Notes: generated by a model from the letters alone, not told the origin. A DNA stretch of 64,000 nt from Theocolax elegans (GCA_026168455.1 CM047425.1:90275580-90339579); one strand, 5' to 3'; numbered from the stretch's first letter, positions 1 through 14,716 are shown. A program made the numbers and translations.

Positions 1-834
1 TCTTTATATAAAGTATATGTACTATAGTAAGTGTCAATCAGAAAATTAGTACGAATACATGGCTATTTCTGTAAATTAAATGTTTATTGAATTATCAGGT
101 ATATTCTAGGATTATACAATTATATTAATAATTCGGTTTGGTGTATACTTTATTTTAGTCATATATTGCAATAGTGTGAAAAATATATTTATTGAGATAT
201 TTATAATAGAGGCATAACATTTTATTAAATCGATTTTTGCAATACATATATAAATTCTTTGTATATATTTTGTACAGTTGAATTGATAAGTAATTACACA
301 CAAAATCCTACCAAATGTATGTTAGCGATTACTATATATATTAGTCAATTAGATTTTGAAACAAGGTTCAAAGTACTGAAATATAATCCAACTAAATACA
401 AGTTAACAGTATAGCTTTGAACGGATTATGATAAATATAGCTACAATATTAGGAATATTACGCTTAAAAAAGCAAAAGTGTTCAGACTATGTTAAAGCCG
501 AGGTTAAAGCCAATATTAATGCAGTTGTGCTTTTTTTCAGACTTATACAATAAATAGAAAGCGACATGCTAAATGAATGGAAAAATAATGGAAAGAAAGG
601 ACTTTGATTCGTATCTATCCTGATCTTTCAATCCGAATTCAATTGAAACTTTTCATTCATTGAAGACTAACGAAGCGCGATGCCCCAGGGTCAAGCTTCA
701 TCGCAATTCCCTCTACCTAGTTCAACATTTTCTATCCAAGAAAATTCCGAACACCTGCATCTCTTGCTTTTCAATAAAGAAAATGGAGTATTTCCTTCGG
801 TATGAGAAATAGGAAATAAGGATATGTAACTTAC

Positions 835-3800
835 TTGTCGGATTGAGCGCCATTGCAAGCGACGGCAGCAATGTCAAACTTGTAGTTTCTGCGTTTTTCG
901 CAATTGAGGACACGAAGAGCCCTGAGCTCAGCCAATCCGTTTTCCTTCAGGACTATTTCAAATGGAGCTTCTCCGTGATGTTTATTGGCAATACGAAATG
1001 AGCAGACTTTGGCACCCAGGGCCCGGATCTGCGGCGTGACCTCCACCAATGTTTCATTCTCCTTCACCAACCCGTGGTAGCCGCTTTCAAGGATTTCCAA
1101 ATCCAAACGTGGAGCTGTGGACCAAATAATCGAAAGTTAGCATTTATTTCATTCAATTTTTAAAAAAATGTTTATTATACAATTTGTATATGCAACAATA
1201 ATAATAATAACAATCTTTAATAACAAGTTTTTATACTGTATGTATAATAAATTACGTACAATTGACAGAACATTTTTATACACACTTTTACTAACTAATT
1301 ATTGGTACATTTAAAAACTTGATATTGTATTTTACAATAAACCTGAAATTTTGAACGTATTACTAATCTCTATATAATCTACTACAACTTTATAAAAGCT
1401 CTATTATCATGTTGCAACCATTTTACATCAAATTACTTCGTAAATGTCGTATTATTACAACTGAAAAGTGAGATATTTTAAAAAATATATGGAAGTTTTA
1501 TTTGCTAAAAGTGTAATACTATTTCATTTATATCGAATCAACAAATATATATATATTTTTGTGGTTAATACTGATTGACTATTTATTTATTTTTGAAATG
1601 GATTATAGTTATATTTTGTGTATAATTTTCAATGAAACTGGTCTTTCGAATAAAATAGCTTTTTATTATCTGCAGTCTTGAGTGAATACTAGAATTTCTA
1701 TACGCAAGTAATAATTCAAAATATGATGTTAAATTTATGGAATCTCGGTCTTGTACAAAAAAAAAGTACGAACATTTTAAATTTTAACTGACTGAAGTTA
1801 CATTATGCATTGAAAAGGAGGTTCATAATCGATCTGCAAATTTACATGTGAAATTATAAAGGGTTTACTACCAGCTTCTGAAGTTTCATGAGAATCTCTT
1901 TAGTGTAATAATGCAAAATATATACAAGTTATATACAGATACAAAATTTCATTTTCCTAAGTTAAATGAAAACTAATTTTACTGAAAATGAACTTCTCGG
2001 TTCTGAAATTATTTGCAATGTTGTAACTTTATTACATTACAATCGAATAAACACAAGTAAAGAATGTTATTTCGGTCGCATAATTTAAAGTTCCGTAAGT
2101 TTGTTAAATATTGCCTTGATGAGTGAATTAATCTATTTGCTCTAGAGTAATACTTTTGAAATTTCAACTCTATTTAAATTATACACGAAGTCAAAAGTAC
2201 GAATTCAGTATATGTACATTTATTTGAAAATCAATAAGAAATGATGAAACATTTTATGTTGAACGATGGATTTAGCTATTCTTTTATTTACACACATGTA
2301 TTAACGTCGATAATTGACGAGTATATATGCCTGATGTACGCAATTATATTAATAAAAATGTGCGGATAAAACCTTTGCCACAGAGTTTCATTTTTTATAT
2401 ACTAATAGGCATATGAGCATAATATGCGAGTAAATAAATATTAGTATAGTCATCTAATTGTCGTTGTTATAGCTATTTCGATAATCAAGGATAATTTTTT
2501 TTGACATAAATTATCGTAAACATCTTGAAAATCAACTAAATGATACGCATAAAATTTTAAGGTACACTTTCAATTCTATTAATTTGTTATATTACTTCAT
2601 TAGATAACGTTAAACATGTACATATTTAGAACGATAACATTGATGTAGTTAGAATCGTATTTATCAAATTTTTCAAATCCTGTTTGAATATAACACGAAC
2701 GATCCTACGACGGAGTATGCTATTTTCATGTAAATAAACTGGATTAGTGGCGTGATCTGTACAACGGATGAAGCTGCGACAAGATTTCCTAACGTTATAT
2801 AAGTATATGTAAATATAAAAATAAAACTTGTTGTTATCATTACATTAAAATTAGCAATTCATAAATGCATATCTATATACTTGGCGTTTTTATGTGTTAA
2901 ACAACATTAAATTTTTTATCGGGTAGTTCAATTTAGTTAGTTTATATTAATCATCATCGTTTTCACTAATTTTAATTGAGGTAAACTGATTAAGTTGATT
3001 TAAAATTAACTTTATGCAATTTTTTTGTATAAGATTTTTTAATTATTAATGTCAAGAACACCGTTGCGAGTGAATGAGAAAAGTGTCGAGTGAGCGATAG
3101 AAAATGCAAACGATTGCAAACGGTGCGCTGTATTGCAAACGTTAAGTAGCTCGGTGGTTAAGGTACGCGCTCTCAAGCTGTAAGTTCAGATCGTTCCACG
3201 GCGTTTTTTTCTATATACTTTCTTTTTACCTTTTCATATATTTGTAAAACGCAAAAAGGAATATTACTACGCATATTTTTTTCTCTACATAAAGTACAAC
3301 AAAAAGTAGTACAAAATACTTTGTTAAAAATTACTTTGAACGTGCTATAACTATATGTCGAGTAAAAAATTATACATTAACTTTCTATATAAGTAATTTT
3401 AAAATTGATTGTTTTCCATTAAGAATAAGTTAACTAAAGAGTTTTATATTTTCGGTAGGTATATTTTCACGAACTCATTATTTTTATGTCCTCGTAGATT
3501 GTCGAGAAGCGAAACTCGAAACTTTTGAATAGCATAGTTTGGTTTCTTCGTAGTTTTCTCTCTTCCCCAATTCGTAACTACGTAGAGCGTTGTCTTCGGT
3601 AAAGGGATTTTGTCAGGAAAGATAGGGTTTCTTTGGTTAAACTATTTCAACTTTGAACCCTATCGGTGACCGAATTGAGTTCCAGTTAGAGAAAATACCT
3701 TTTCTTCGCGGTTGAATCTTGTTTTGGGGGGACGCTACGTCTTTTCCGTTCCCGCGATCCAATTGAGCTAAACCTCGAGAAAAACGAAATGTTCACAAAA

Positions 3801-6800
3801 ATACAATCAAAAGAACTGTGTTCGCTTTTAAATTAAAAAAAAATAATTATATTTCTTTAACCGTGTATGCATTTGCGGAGACAACATCGCTTGAAAGCAA
3901 ATCAGTTTTATGCAATCGAAATTAACATATTCCCGTGCTGTGCATTCGCTTGGCTCGTCTTCATTAGCATAACATCCTCGGCATCTCGTAAATCCGTCTT
4001 TTTCCTTAAGCTAAGCTTTCAAAACATAATAATAGGAGATGACTAAGTCATTGGGTTACCTTAATCCAAGTGCTTTTTATTTAATAAGTTGGAAGAAAGA
4101 AAAATACTCACGTACACACGTGGAAGGAAGTATAAAAAAAAAATACAGGTATTTTATAAGGGTGTAGCAGATTAATGGGAATAGCGTAATAATGACTGGG
4201 CAAGAGTCTAATGTGATTCTAAAAGCTTTAGCGTTCGTTCAATAACGAGAAAAAGAAAGAAAAAAGAAAGAAACGTATATTGATGGTCATCGTTACCACG
4301 ATATTTTCATTAAAACGAATTGACTGATGGTAAATAATTTAACGCCGAGGCGCAATTTACGAGGATCGATACAGTACCTTTTCACTTCCCGGTGTGCGGG
4401 CGAGTTGCGCGACTTAACCCAGTATCCCGTGGCATATTGAAGTCCCGCAAGCACTCGGGTTTTATGAATAAAAATTGCGGACCGCGCTTCAAATATTATG
4501 TACGAGAAAGCTGCTTTGGCGAATTTATCTCGTCACTTTGACGAAGACACAATACGGGCATTTAAGAGAGCTACGTCTCGCGTATACTCTTCGTTTTCTT
4601 TTTTTTATACCGGTGATCAGAGCTAAAAATGAAAACTACCCGCTTTTTTTTTGTCAATTTTGCAAATTTTATTTTAGGCCGTAATTCATTCTGCATAAAA
4701 ACCTTTTACGCTAATGCTGTTTAATATATAATTGAGTATTCGGTTTTAACGGTACTTGGTTCACCCTTTCCCAAAGATCCAAATAAATTAAATCGTAAAT
4801 CTGCGAATCAGCGAACTAGTTCCTCCCTCGACAGCTATTTATACGATACCATGCAGCAAATGTACCGATGTGAATCGCAATCAAATTAAATTTTAATTAC
4901 GAGAGAAATATTTCGCCAATGGTTCGTTTGTTTTATGTATATTTTTCCTCCTGCCCTTTTCGTACACCGTATGTTTACGCAATTGTTCGGTGCTAACCGA
5001 TACTTAAAACCATCAATCGAACGTACCCAATTCGTTCATTTGTATTGTTTACATTTATATATTGGTAACTTATTAATGTTACTTCCGTTAAAGTATCATT
5101 ATTTGTGCGTGCGTATAGATCGCATCCTTTTCAATCTATATATATATGAGATTAGAAATTAACGAGCGAACTGTTCAAACCGGACATGGTGTATAATTTT
5201 ATTACACGCGCCAAAGATCAAATAATAATTTTACCTATGAATTCGGAATGATATTTTTAGATTCTATACCATTCACACGAAATGTTTAGTATTTGAAATG
5301 GTTTTTTTGGCGTTTCCGATTGACTACTGCAAGCCCCAATACATCATCAGTGTCAATTAACTCTTTGAGCGATGTATTTTTTTTTCACTTTTTCCGTTCA
5401 GTTTTAAAACACGTTACTACTGCATGTCAGAGACGTGTTGTATTAACAAAAATTCGAAACATCGAAATTGTCCATTATATGTGGAAGTATATTTTCAAAA
5501 CAAAATGAGGTGTAATAAATATGTACGAAAAAGTTATATTTTGTAAAGTTGTATCCTATAAGTACGAAAAACAATAATTTTAACAATGTCACGGTACCCT
5601 ATACAAGGAGTTAATGCTTACTTACAACGATTCTGGCCAGTTTGAAACTGGCCATAAGAAACCACGCGCAAAAACAGTGCATTTATTATACTGGACAGGT
5701 AACAGTAAAACTCGAGGTAAAGCCGCCCAGATCTCGGTTAGAAAATTATTCCGATTCTTGGCTCGATTTAAAAGAAAGTGAAGTAAATTAAATACCCTTT
5801 GAATATTCATCAAAGGTTAATATTATTCAAGTACCTACGTTTGATACATCTCTTCATTTTTTTTTTGCATAAAGGGATATTTTTCCACACACTATTTTCT
5901 TCCTTACGTTTTTGTATCACATCATGAATATTAATCATCGTTTATATTAAATATTACAGCATATACAAGCATTTTATATTATTTGTTATATGTTAATGAC
6001 GAATTATTTAGAAAATTATTATAATATTTCGGAATGTATAATTTATTGAAGCTGTTATGTATATACGTATATACGTGTGTGCCTGACATATATGAAAATG
6101 TGAAGTGTAGCGAAACAATGAAATGTTGTGCCAGGCGTATTATTAAGGTAGTTTTAAAACATTTATTTAAAATTAAACTACCTAAATAATAAATTGCGGG
6201 CGCGTTAAAAAAATTGAAAATGCACCATATTTCCAAATATTATTTAAATGTAAATCATACGTGTGTATAGAAGAAAAATATGTCATTTTTCATTGTGAAA
6301 AAAAGTGGTAAAGGTAAAAATGTAAAAGTTGTATTAACTGAAAATGGTACTGAATAAATAAAAAATAATAATACAAACGAATCTTCACTTGTAACATAAA
6401 ATAAAACTATAAATTTGTTAAAAGAATGTTTAAATTAACTCAAGGAATTTAAAATCCCATGAATTGGGGTGTGAAAAGGACGAAGCGTTGTTTCGTAAAA
6501 TTAGGTTACGATCCTACTCAACAATGCAAAACACCTGAGAAAAGGTCGAGCAGCATATACCGCCTAAAGCGGATAACTCATATAAACACAACGTCTGCTT
6601 TCTCTCTCTTGTCGCTCCGTTTTATTAAACAAATGCATAAAGGTCCCCGGGAACAAAACTCGACCGACGGCAAATCCAAATCTACCTCTGGCGTACCTTT
6701 GCACGATCCTCGCTTCCACCCTCTCTCGTTCTCTCTCGTTCTCTCCGTCTTTCGCTCTACCGTGTCAAAGCGCTATACGTATAGTATGCACGCGTGAATA

Positions 6801-9800
6801 TATACAAACATGCGCGCTACAACTGTTTACGAAAGCTCAGCACCTTTTATTATTCCCTCTGCAAATGGTCCGCCATAATGGAACTCATCGGCGATCGATG
6901 GGGAGAAGAGAGACAGAGAGAGAGAGAGAGAAATCCAGCGTTACCAGATTTGCATTTTCAAAAATTGAACGCGCTCTTGTATATGTATATACATATATGT
7001 GAAATTTATCGCGACGTTCCAATTTTACCAACTGCGCACCTTAAGAAGGTTACTAGCGCAAAAGGGCTTTAAACGCGGAGCTTTTTTGCAAGATTTTCCT
7101 GAGCAACTTCCGCTCGGGGGTCTTAATACTTTGAAGGAGGCCAGTGGTTTTGAAAAAGTTTTTACGCCAGGTGTCGTTAATTATTCGACGCTTAACCGTA
7201 TTAAGAAGTTCGATGTGAATTCTTAATGGAGATTTCGAGGGAGAGAGGACGCGGTTTTCGAAACAGGACATTTCCATTTTCGAAGAAATTCGCCACGTTG
7301 TATATGTATCGATGGAGGTTGATAAAATGGGGCGTCAGAGGCTTTTATACATACACCGCGAGCATGAAACTTCGTTTTCCACGTCCGCAAGTATATATTG
7401 ATGTATATGCACAACATATGCACAAGTGTAATATATTATGACTGATTACGCTATTAAATCATTTTTCATTAAATGTAAAATATAATGTACAATCGGTGTC
7501 CTTCTCCCTCCCCCCTCCCCTTCGTCATCGTCCCCGCCACCACCACCGATCTCGCTACCCACCATCAAGTCTGCATATTACACGCTGTACATGTATAAAG
7601 TTGATGACCCTGTTCGCACTTTTTCTTTCGCAAAACAATATAAACTTGTATGACAAGTTTTTTAATCTCTCGGTTACTCTTTTTTTCGTAACCATCCTCG
7701 CTTATTCGTATTGTAATTTTGTAATGTGACATTTTTTTTTGTTTTCTTGACAAAAAAAAGCTCGAGTGGTAATAAAAGGAAACAACTTTTTTAATTGCTT
7801 GGATGGAAGTTGGTATACGATGTCGCGCAATATACCTATATATGTATATCTTTTAACGTTATTTACAATGCGGTATTAAAGAGAAAGTCGATGCGCACCA
7901 ATGGCGGACTGCACTCGAGAGAGAGATAACTGTACTATATAACCTACCTCGCGGAGTGTGCTGATTCGTTTTGAAAACGATCGGTTTAATTCCAAAGTGG
8001 TATCGAAAGGTGTGCACTTTAAGATTAATGAGAGAAATTTTCGTACAACTCGCGGGATGGAAACATTATTTGACACAAAACTTTTCAGAATCAATTTTTC
8101 TTTTGGAACGTTAACGTATTTTGCAAATGCAAAATAGGGAAAATTCTTTCTCCTTTCTACGTGAGAATGAAAAATTTAAAAATTGATGAGCTCCGAGGAG
8201 TAAAAGTAGTTTCACGTTTTTTAAGAACTTAAAAGTACCAAGTTTGCATCATTAGAACTAGGAGAGGTAATAAAACAGAGGAAAAAAAGTTGTACCAAAT
8301 ACCGAATGGTTTAAACCTTTGAAAATCGATTAATTATACTTTTCATGTACTTGCTCTTGTTTTTTAATCGGATATGCGCCAATGAAATTCTTTTAACTTA
8401 ATAATACTGATTAAAATTTATTTTAATGAACGAAAGTTTTTCTTTTGACAATTTATCAACATCATAAACTTCCGATTCATAAGAATTTATATAGTCGCAA
8501 TATAATTACACCAAGTTAAATATTATTCAAATTTGATTCGTACCACGCTAATACTGTTTAGAACAAGTTATATAATATAGTTCACGAAAGTTCATTAAAG
8601 TATACAAAATTTTTAAATTTGACTGTGTCAATAAATTTAATACAATTTCGTTATTTGGAAATAAAAGAATAAAGAAAAGCAAATATAGAAAAAATATTTT
8701 ACGTGAATTAATTTTCTATACTTTGCTAATGCAATATACAATGTATTAAAATACGGAACGTATATAATAAGGGTAGAAAGTTATTCATGATTTGAAAATT
8801 TTCATTTAAATATTATGCATATATACATACATATTTATATGCTACATATTCTATATAATGAAAAATTTTATATTAATAATATTGAAGTCTATAATTACAT
8901 AGCACAGTTTAATCATTTTAATTAATGAGAAGGTTAATTTTATGCAATCTTGGCATTTGTTTTAAGCTAATAAAAGTAAAATTTGAAATTCCTAATTATT
9001 AATGAATTCAATTTTTATTGTTTACACGCATGTATACGTACGAAAAAAAGTTTGTATAACCAATTTACTTTATAATATTTTAAGTGGGAGTATATTAATA
9101 AAAAACTGAAATACAAAGTATACTTTTTCTGACTGCAAAGAAATATGTTACATATATACAAACGTACCCCACCTTTTAAATTAATATTAAGCCGGAACGA
9201 GTGTAATAAAACTCAATTTTACTGTACGTATGGAAAAAAGAAATTTTTTTTTTACACCCAATATCAACCAAACTTGCAGATAATGTTCTTTTTGTTGAAA
9301 CTCAAATAGTAGTAAAATGAGAAATATAATCGCAATGTACGAAATTACTTCTGCATAAAATTAACCTCCTCTTACCTATATATTTTTACAGAGAAAACAT
9401 TTAGCAAACAAGGGGGGAAAAAGCAGAAAAATTATGACTCAAGTTAGTCGTATAACGTGTACAGAAAAATAACGTCATAAATCCATGTAACTTTTTTTAG
9501 CAACTGAGCACGCATACGCTTCTATATTTTTTCTATACATTCAGGTTAGCTAAGTAGCTTTTCCAGTCTCATTGAAAGCCGATCAAGTTTCAATCCGAGC
9601 TCTCGCATAAATAAAACCTCAAAATAAAATAGAGCAATCGTTGGAAACGCACGCAGACACGTACACACGAAATAAAAAAAAAGGTAAAAAAGAGGTATAG
9701 AAGAGCGTCGCAGGCGAGAGAAAATCACGTCAATCTAAAAGATTCAAAGAATGCTCATCGGGCATTCAGTGAATTTTTCAATACACTCGAGAACGGTTAT

Positions 9801-12752
9801 CGTTAAAATCCAAAAAAAGCACGCGACTCATAAACCGTATCCGACACGCGGTTCCCCAATTTTTTTCGAAAAAAAAAGAAAGCTTTCCATGCCAGAAGAT
9901 ACGTCCTGTACCTCTATAGATGACGTACAATGCATGTTGTTCTTCCTATACACATACGGGTTTGTGTGTGTGTGTGTGCGTGTGTACACGCAGCATACAG
10001 GAGAGAGAACGCATGACGCGAAAAAGGCGTGAGCGGTCAATCATCTCGCTATGTCAATTCCATTAAACTGTATATATGTGCGTGACGCGCGTTCAATCTG
10101 GCTGTAAAGGCAATCTCAACCGAGAGAAAAAAAAGGTATTATATACGCGAAGGGGCACTTAAAAACGAGCGGTAATAAATATAAACCGCGACGGGCTTTC
10201 GAGTTAAACTCATTAGCATTCGCATTAGCTGTGTAACTCGCGAGAGAGAGAGAGAGCGAGTGAGCGCGTGGTGGTATATTTATCCGCTTGAAGAGGAGTA
10301 GGGTCTGGGGCAGGGACTAGGGCCGGCTCGGGGCCGGGGTGGACTGTTGGAAGGAAAAACATTGTAAGAGGGGGAGGTTGGAAAGAAGAGGGTGAAATGA
10401 ACAGGATAATGCGCAACGCCGAGGCAGTTGTGAACAGGTGTGCGATAAGCGGATAGACCGCCTGGAAAGCCCACGGAGTATACACATTTTTCCGCGCTTT
10501 TTCAATTTGCTTGAGAATGAGCTCCGCAGGGATTCCGAGTGCTGAGGGATTGCGGATCTCGAGAGTGCAGCCTTTTCGATATTCAAAATGGCGCACTCTC
10601 GAGCTTGGACTTCTTGATCTATGTACCTATATATTTTTCTCTATCGCAACTGCTGACCACTTAAGAAATTAGGTTCGACTGTTTATTTTTCTCCATTAAG
10701 TTGTGTTACAGTTTAGTTACACTACTCTTTTCATTTTTTACCCTGTTCAGACAACAGTTCCAACAACTATTTAGTAATACCCATCAATCCCCAACGAACC
10801 TTAAGCACTTCTATTACATTTTAGCGACTTGGAAATTATATTTAAACAAAAACAGATAAATATTTATAGCTCTCGTGAATTATTTATTTTTTTCGGTACG
10901 AAATAAAATGTATCATTGTGCAAATCCTGCGATCCGTAGAAAGTCGTGCAACCGTCATTGTATTTAACGTGTACGCACACGTATATACGAAAGTATATGC
11001 ATTTTATTAATACATCGTTACACGATTTCTCACACGTATATAGTTATACACAAAAATATATATAAATACTTTGTACATTCGCATTAAAATTTTCGAAAAT
11101 ATAAATGTTTTTAAATACTTTCATCAATTTTAAAATAAATTAATTCCTTTATTTACAGTATTATACCTCTTTATCTTACAGCAAAAGCAAATTAAATTTA
11201 AAAAATATTTTTTTGTAATTAAACGTTGTTTTTTTAATACATTTATATAACTTTGTATCATCATTTTAAATGTTTATAAATTTAGTTTCATTAATTGCGG
11301 TACGCCATAATATTCTTAAATTATATATATATGTACAAAGTATGGATAGACAAACAATATATTCTGCAAAATATTTTAGTAATTTAAAATTGTTAATTGA
11401 AAAACCGCATACAAGTATATAGTAAATGCCTGAACTTCCGACCTTTTCGTGTTAACGGTAATGAATAATTTCCATAAACGCGTATATTTATTTTCAACAG
11501 AGTCCATCTTCATCAAATATATATTCATCACGACGGTATGTCTATACATGTATACGCAAACACACACACATAAGTATATATTATATTGTTATCTCTGACA
11601 ATATTATAAAGTATTATTAATACTACTGCTATATTCTCACGCGTTAACGAAATTAATAAAATATAACGATGCATTAAAAGACTAACATATTTAAATTTAT
11701 ATATATATACAAGGTGAGCTTCTTATAAAACCATTCGAATATTAAAGAAGCAAGCGTAAAAACTGAGCTCTCGGATATTCCGAATTTTAAGTGTATAATC
11801 GCTACAGAGATTATCCTAATAACCGCGCTAATAATATTAATTAGTGTAATAATGCGAGGTCCCTCTTTTTGTAGTAAGCGTGATAACTTTGGTAAAACGT
11901 ATCCAATATTGATGACCTAAAACTGTTGTTCATCGGTGTAATAATCAGGATATATATATCGTAAAGTGAACCACGTTAACGCGTAGGTATAGAATGATCC
12001 GAAGAACCGAGCGACCGAAACCCACAGACCGTTTCAGAATCAAAAGGGTCCACGGAATCCACAAGAATGGGATGGAAAAAAAAGAGCAGGAAGAGAAGGA
12101 GGAGAAAGAAGACATGGTCCAAAAGGGGCCTATACACGCATTCAGCACGTTCCAACCAGACTCTCTTTCTCCATCGGAGAGAAAAAAGATGAAGAGCGAG
12201 GGAGGGAGGGAGGTAGAAAGAGAGTGAGAGAGAAAGAGCGCAAATAGCAAAAGATCGAAGGGTGGCAGGCGATGCAGGTACATCTTTGTGGAGGAGTAGA
12301 AGGAAAAAAATCGAGCATCGTCGCACAGCTGCCGGGGCGCACCTGCGGACCAAATGCCGGCGACCTTCGTGAAATTCCGCAAAGAAAAAGAAAGCCAGGA
12401 GAGGCATATAAGAGAGAACCGAGTGCGCGCATATATACTTGTACGTATATAGGATACACGTATATACATATATACATACATATATATACATACATACACA
12501 TAAACAGACACCGAGATTTTCTCTGGCCTTCGGAAAAAAGGAGACAACGAATAAAAAGCGAAAATCCCGTATATATTCGAGTATATTCCCGTGAACGAAA
12601 AAGATCCACGAGAGAAAACAAAAAAAGTTAGCAAGTTTGTTTCCATTTATTTCTTCTTTTAGATTCTTTATATCTGGTATTTTAACGTCTATACTTTTAT
12701 GTACATCACACCAAAAGTTTTTCGTTCGGGAACACACTCGCACACATACCCT

Positions 12753-12791
<39 letters not shown>

Positions 12792-13547
12792 CGAGAGGAG
12801 GGTGGAGGGGGGGAGAGGGGGGGGGGCGGTAGAAACGAGAGAATCGATCGGGTCGAGCATAACGGAGAGCGCGAAATGAGAACGAAATTTAATTCCGCCC
12901 CGCGTGGAAAGTCAATAACGGCCAGTCGTGCCTGAATCCGGAAGCGATTTGCGCGAACGAGGGGAACGAAGGGAACGAAGGCCGATTTTCCCTCTCTCTT
13001 TTATACTCGGTGTGTGTTTTATCTCGGGTTCTTTTTTTCCTCTCACACTCTCCCTCTTCCTCTCCCTCTCTAAGCATGATGAAAGCAATTATTTTTATCC
13101 GTATAGCGATTATATAGAACGAGGAAGTGGAGGAGGTGTCTCGTCGGAATGCGAGTATAGCATAAACGAAGGGGTTGAAGCGGGTGACGGGATACAAGAG
13201 CGAAGATCGCGAGACGCGAGCGGGTGGCGCGCTCGAGCGAATCGATCGCTCCTTTATTTACAAAGTAATTAGCACCTTTTTGGCGACCACCTCTATACGT
13301 ACTCCGCGTTATACGTATACGCGACTAAAGAGAAAGCCTCGTGCCTCGAGGAAAACCGAGTAGAGAGGTAGCAGTTTCAGGAAGAAAAAGAATAGGTAGT
13401 TAAAAAAATCAATGGGAAAAATAAAAGCGCTTATAAATAGAGCGCGCTTTCGGAATAAGAATCGGCCGAGGAATATAAATATGCCAGCACCGAGAAAGAA
13501 CTACCTATACGTTTACATGTACAGATATATATCTAAGCGTATGCTAG

Positions 13548-13589
<42 letters not shown>

Positions 13590-14716
13590 GTGAGTGTACG
13601 AGAGACACGGCGCGGCGCATTTCTCTCTCGGCAGTCGTTTCCAGAAGCTCCAAAAGGACTCGTGCAGTCGTCTATATAGAGGTGTACGTACATACACACA
13701 TACACCGAGACATGCGCGAACACGCAGAGAGAGACGCACGCGCGTATAGGTAGGTAGACACACGTAGGTGGCGGACGCAATACAGAGGAGAGAGGAGAGA
13801 GAGGAGTCGCGTACTCGCGTGTGTGGTTCCTCCGAAAAATCGAAGGTGGAACGAGGGACTCGAGAGAGAGAAAATAAAGAAACCCTCGGAGGATCGGGAC
13901 ACATGCACTCTCGCGCGAGTAGGTACCCACACACGGGTACGTCCACATGTATTAGTACCACAGAACAGGTGTGGGAAGGAGTGTACGTACGCGGCTGAAG
14001 GCCCAAGGAAGAAAAATGATACACACCGCGCAGGTATTAAAGCCTAGGGAAGGAGTCGCGGAGTGAGCGGGGTGGGGGGGGGGGGGGGCGAGAGAGAGAG
14101 AGAGAGAGAGAGAGAGCGAAGTTGACGACGGCGATAAAAAGGAAGAAAGCCCTCCTCTCCTTCTCGCGGACTTAAAGCGGAAAAATCGATCGCGCCAGAC
14201 GTTTGCGATCGGACTCGACGCGCCGCTCTCTCTCTCTCGCTCGTTTCTCTCTTTCTCTCTCGCGGTCTCGCTCGCTCGCTCTCTTCCTTGGTGAGCGTGT
14301 GTGTAGGCGCGCGTGTTCGTGTGCGTCGAGACACGCAGGTACGAGCGAAACGAGAGAGAAGGAGAGAGAAACGGGGCCGTCGCGGTAAGACCGACTAGCG
14401 AGGCAACTCGACCGCCTGCCTGCCTGCTTGGTCTTCTTTCTCTTTCTCGCTCTGACACGGAGCGAGTCGAGCGAGTGCGAAGGGACCAGGTTAAAAAAGG
14501 GCACGCAACGAGAGAACTTGGATGATGTATATAGCTGTAGCTACAACTAAAGGTAAAGGTAGAGGTAGAGGTACAACTGCATTCGAGGAGTATAGTGGAC
14601 GACTCACCTGCGTGCTCCGACTTCATGGTCGGCTGAGGGTTGATGTTACCAAGTGCCGAGGTCGCCAGGAGGCCGACGACGGCGAGAAGGACGAGTGTAC
14701 TCCTAGGCGAGATCAT
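835..14716 (-). CDS. Cals: Calsyntenin, first two coding exons (partial)
   Basis: Calsyntenins are type I membrane proteins with two cadherin repeats and a laminin-G/LNS domain, acting at synapses and in kinesin-1 cargo transport. Exon 1 (14716 down to 14608, 109 nt) encodes a signal peptide starting MISPRSTLVLLAVVGLLATS and ends at a GTGAGT donor. Exon 2 (1114 down to 835, 280 nt) follows a CCACAG acceptor and ends at GTAAGT. The phases join exactly (G|CT gives Ala). Exon 2 carries the start of the first cadherin repeat, with SGYHGLVKENETLVEVTP, a GEAPFEIVL stretch and a Cys in RVLNCEKRRNYKFDI, which match calsyntenin N-termini. The start ATG is the first in the signal-peptide exon. The intron between them is 13.5 kb. 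The remaining exons lie beyond the left edge of the window. Family assignment is firm; the exact 5' UTR is unknown. Confidence 0.9.
3141..3210 (+). repeat. tRNA-like element: degenerate tRNA or SINE head
   Basis: The sequence GTAGCTCGGTGGTTAAGG resembles a Pol III A box. About 33 bases on, AAGTTCAGATCGTTCC resembles a degraded B box, followed by GGCG and a run of seven T that could act as a Pol III terminator. No complete cloverleaf can be drawn: the acceptor stem does not pair. It is therefore more likely a tRNA-derived SINE head or a tRNA pseudogene than a working tRNA. GCAAACG repeats flank it on the left. Confidence 0.4.
12756..12789 (+). repeat. (AG)17 microsatellite followed by G-rich tract
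   Basis: An uninterrupted AG dinucleotide run. It is followed about 15 bases later by a G-rich stretch (about 12803-12830) with several runs of three or more G. It lies in calsyntenin intron 1. Confidence 0.9.
13551..13583 (+). repeat. (GA)n microsatellite
   Basis: About 16 uninterrupted GA units in calsyntenin intron 1. It is one of three long GA tracts within 1.4 kb. Confidence 0.9.
14074..14116 (+). repeat. G15 homopolymer joined to (GA)n tract
   Basis: A run of 15 G (14074-14088) is followed by C and then about 13 GA units (14090-14116). The result is a continuous purine tract 0.5 kb downstream (in gene orientation) of the calsyntenin exon 1 donor. Confidence 0.9.

Larger units (their letters stand above)
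1115..14607 (-). other. Calsyntenin intron 1 (13.5 kb), no coding exon recognised
   Basis: The interval between the two phase-matched calsyntenin exons is mostly AT-rich. It holds a tRNA-like element near 3.15 kb, moderately GC-richer patches at 3.5-4.0, 6.5-7.3 and 10.2-10.6 kb, and a low-complexity GA/TC-rich block from about 12.0 to 14.5 kb. Long open frames in the 12-14.5 kb block come from simple repeats and show no domain. A short hexamer-like run (GGTAAAGGTAGAGGTAGAGG, 14551-14570) sits just inside the 5' end of the intron. Confidence 0.6.

Noticed and set aside
11945..12860. Long minus-strand frames (233 and 294 codons)
   Set aside because: Composition is dominated by TC/TATA simple repeats translating to Ser/Leu/Tyr/Val runs, with several frames open at once. 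They lie in calsyntenin intron 1.
13952..14607. Extension of calsyntenin exon 1 as a 254-codon unspliced protein
   Set aside because: The GTGAGT donor at 14607-14602 joins in phase to exon 2, and the extension is low-complexity intron sequence.
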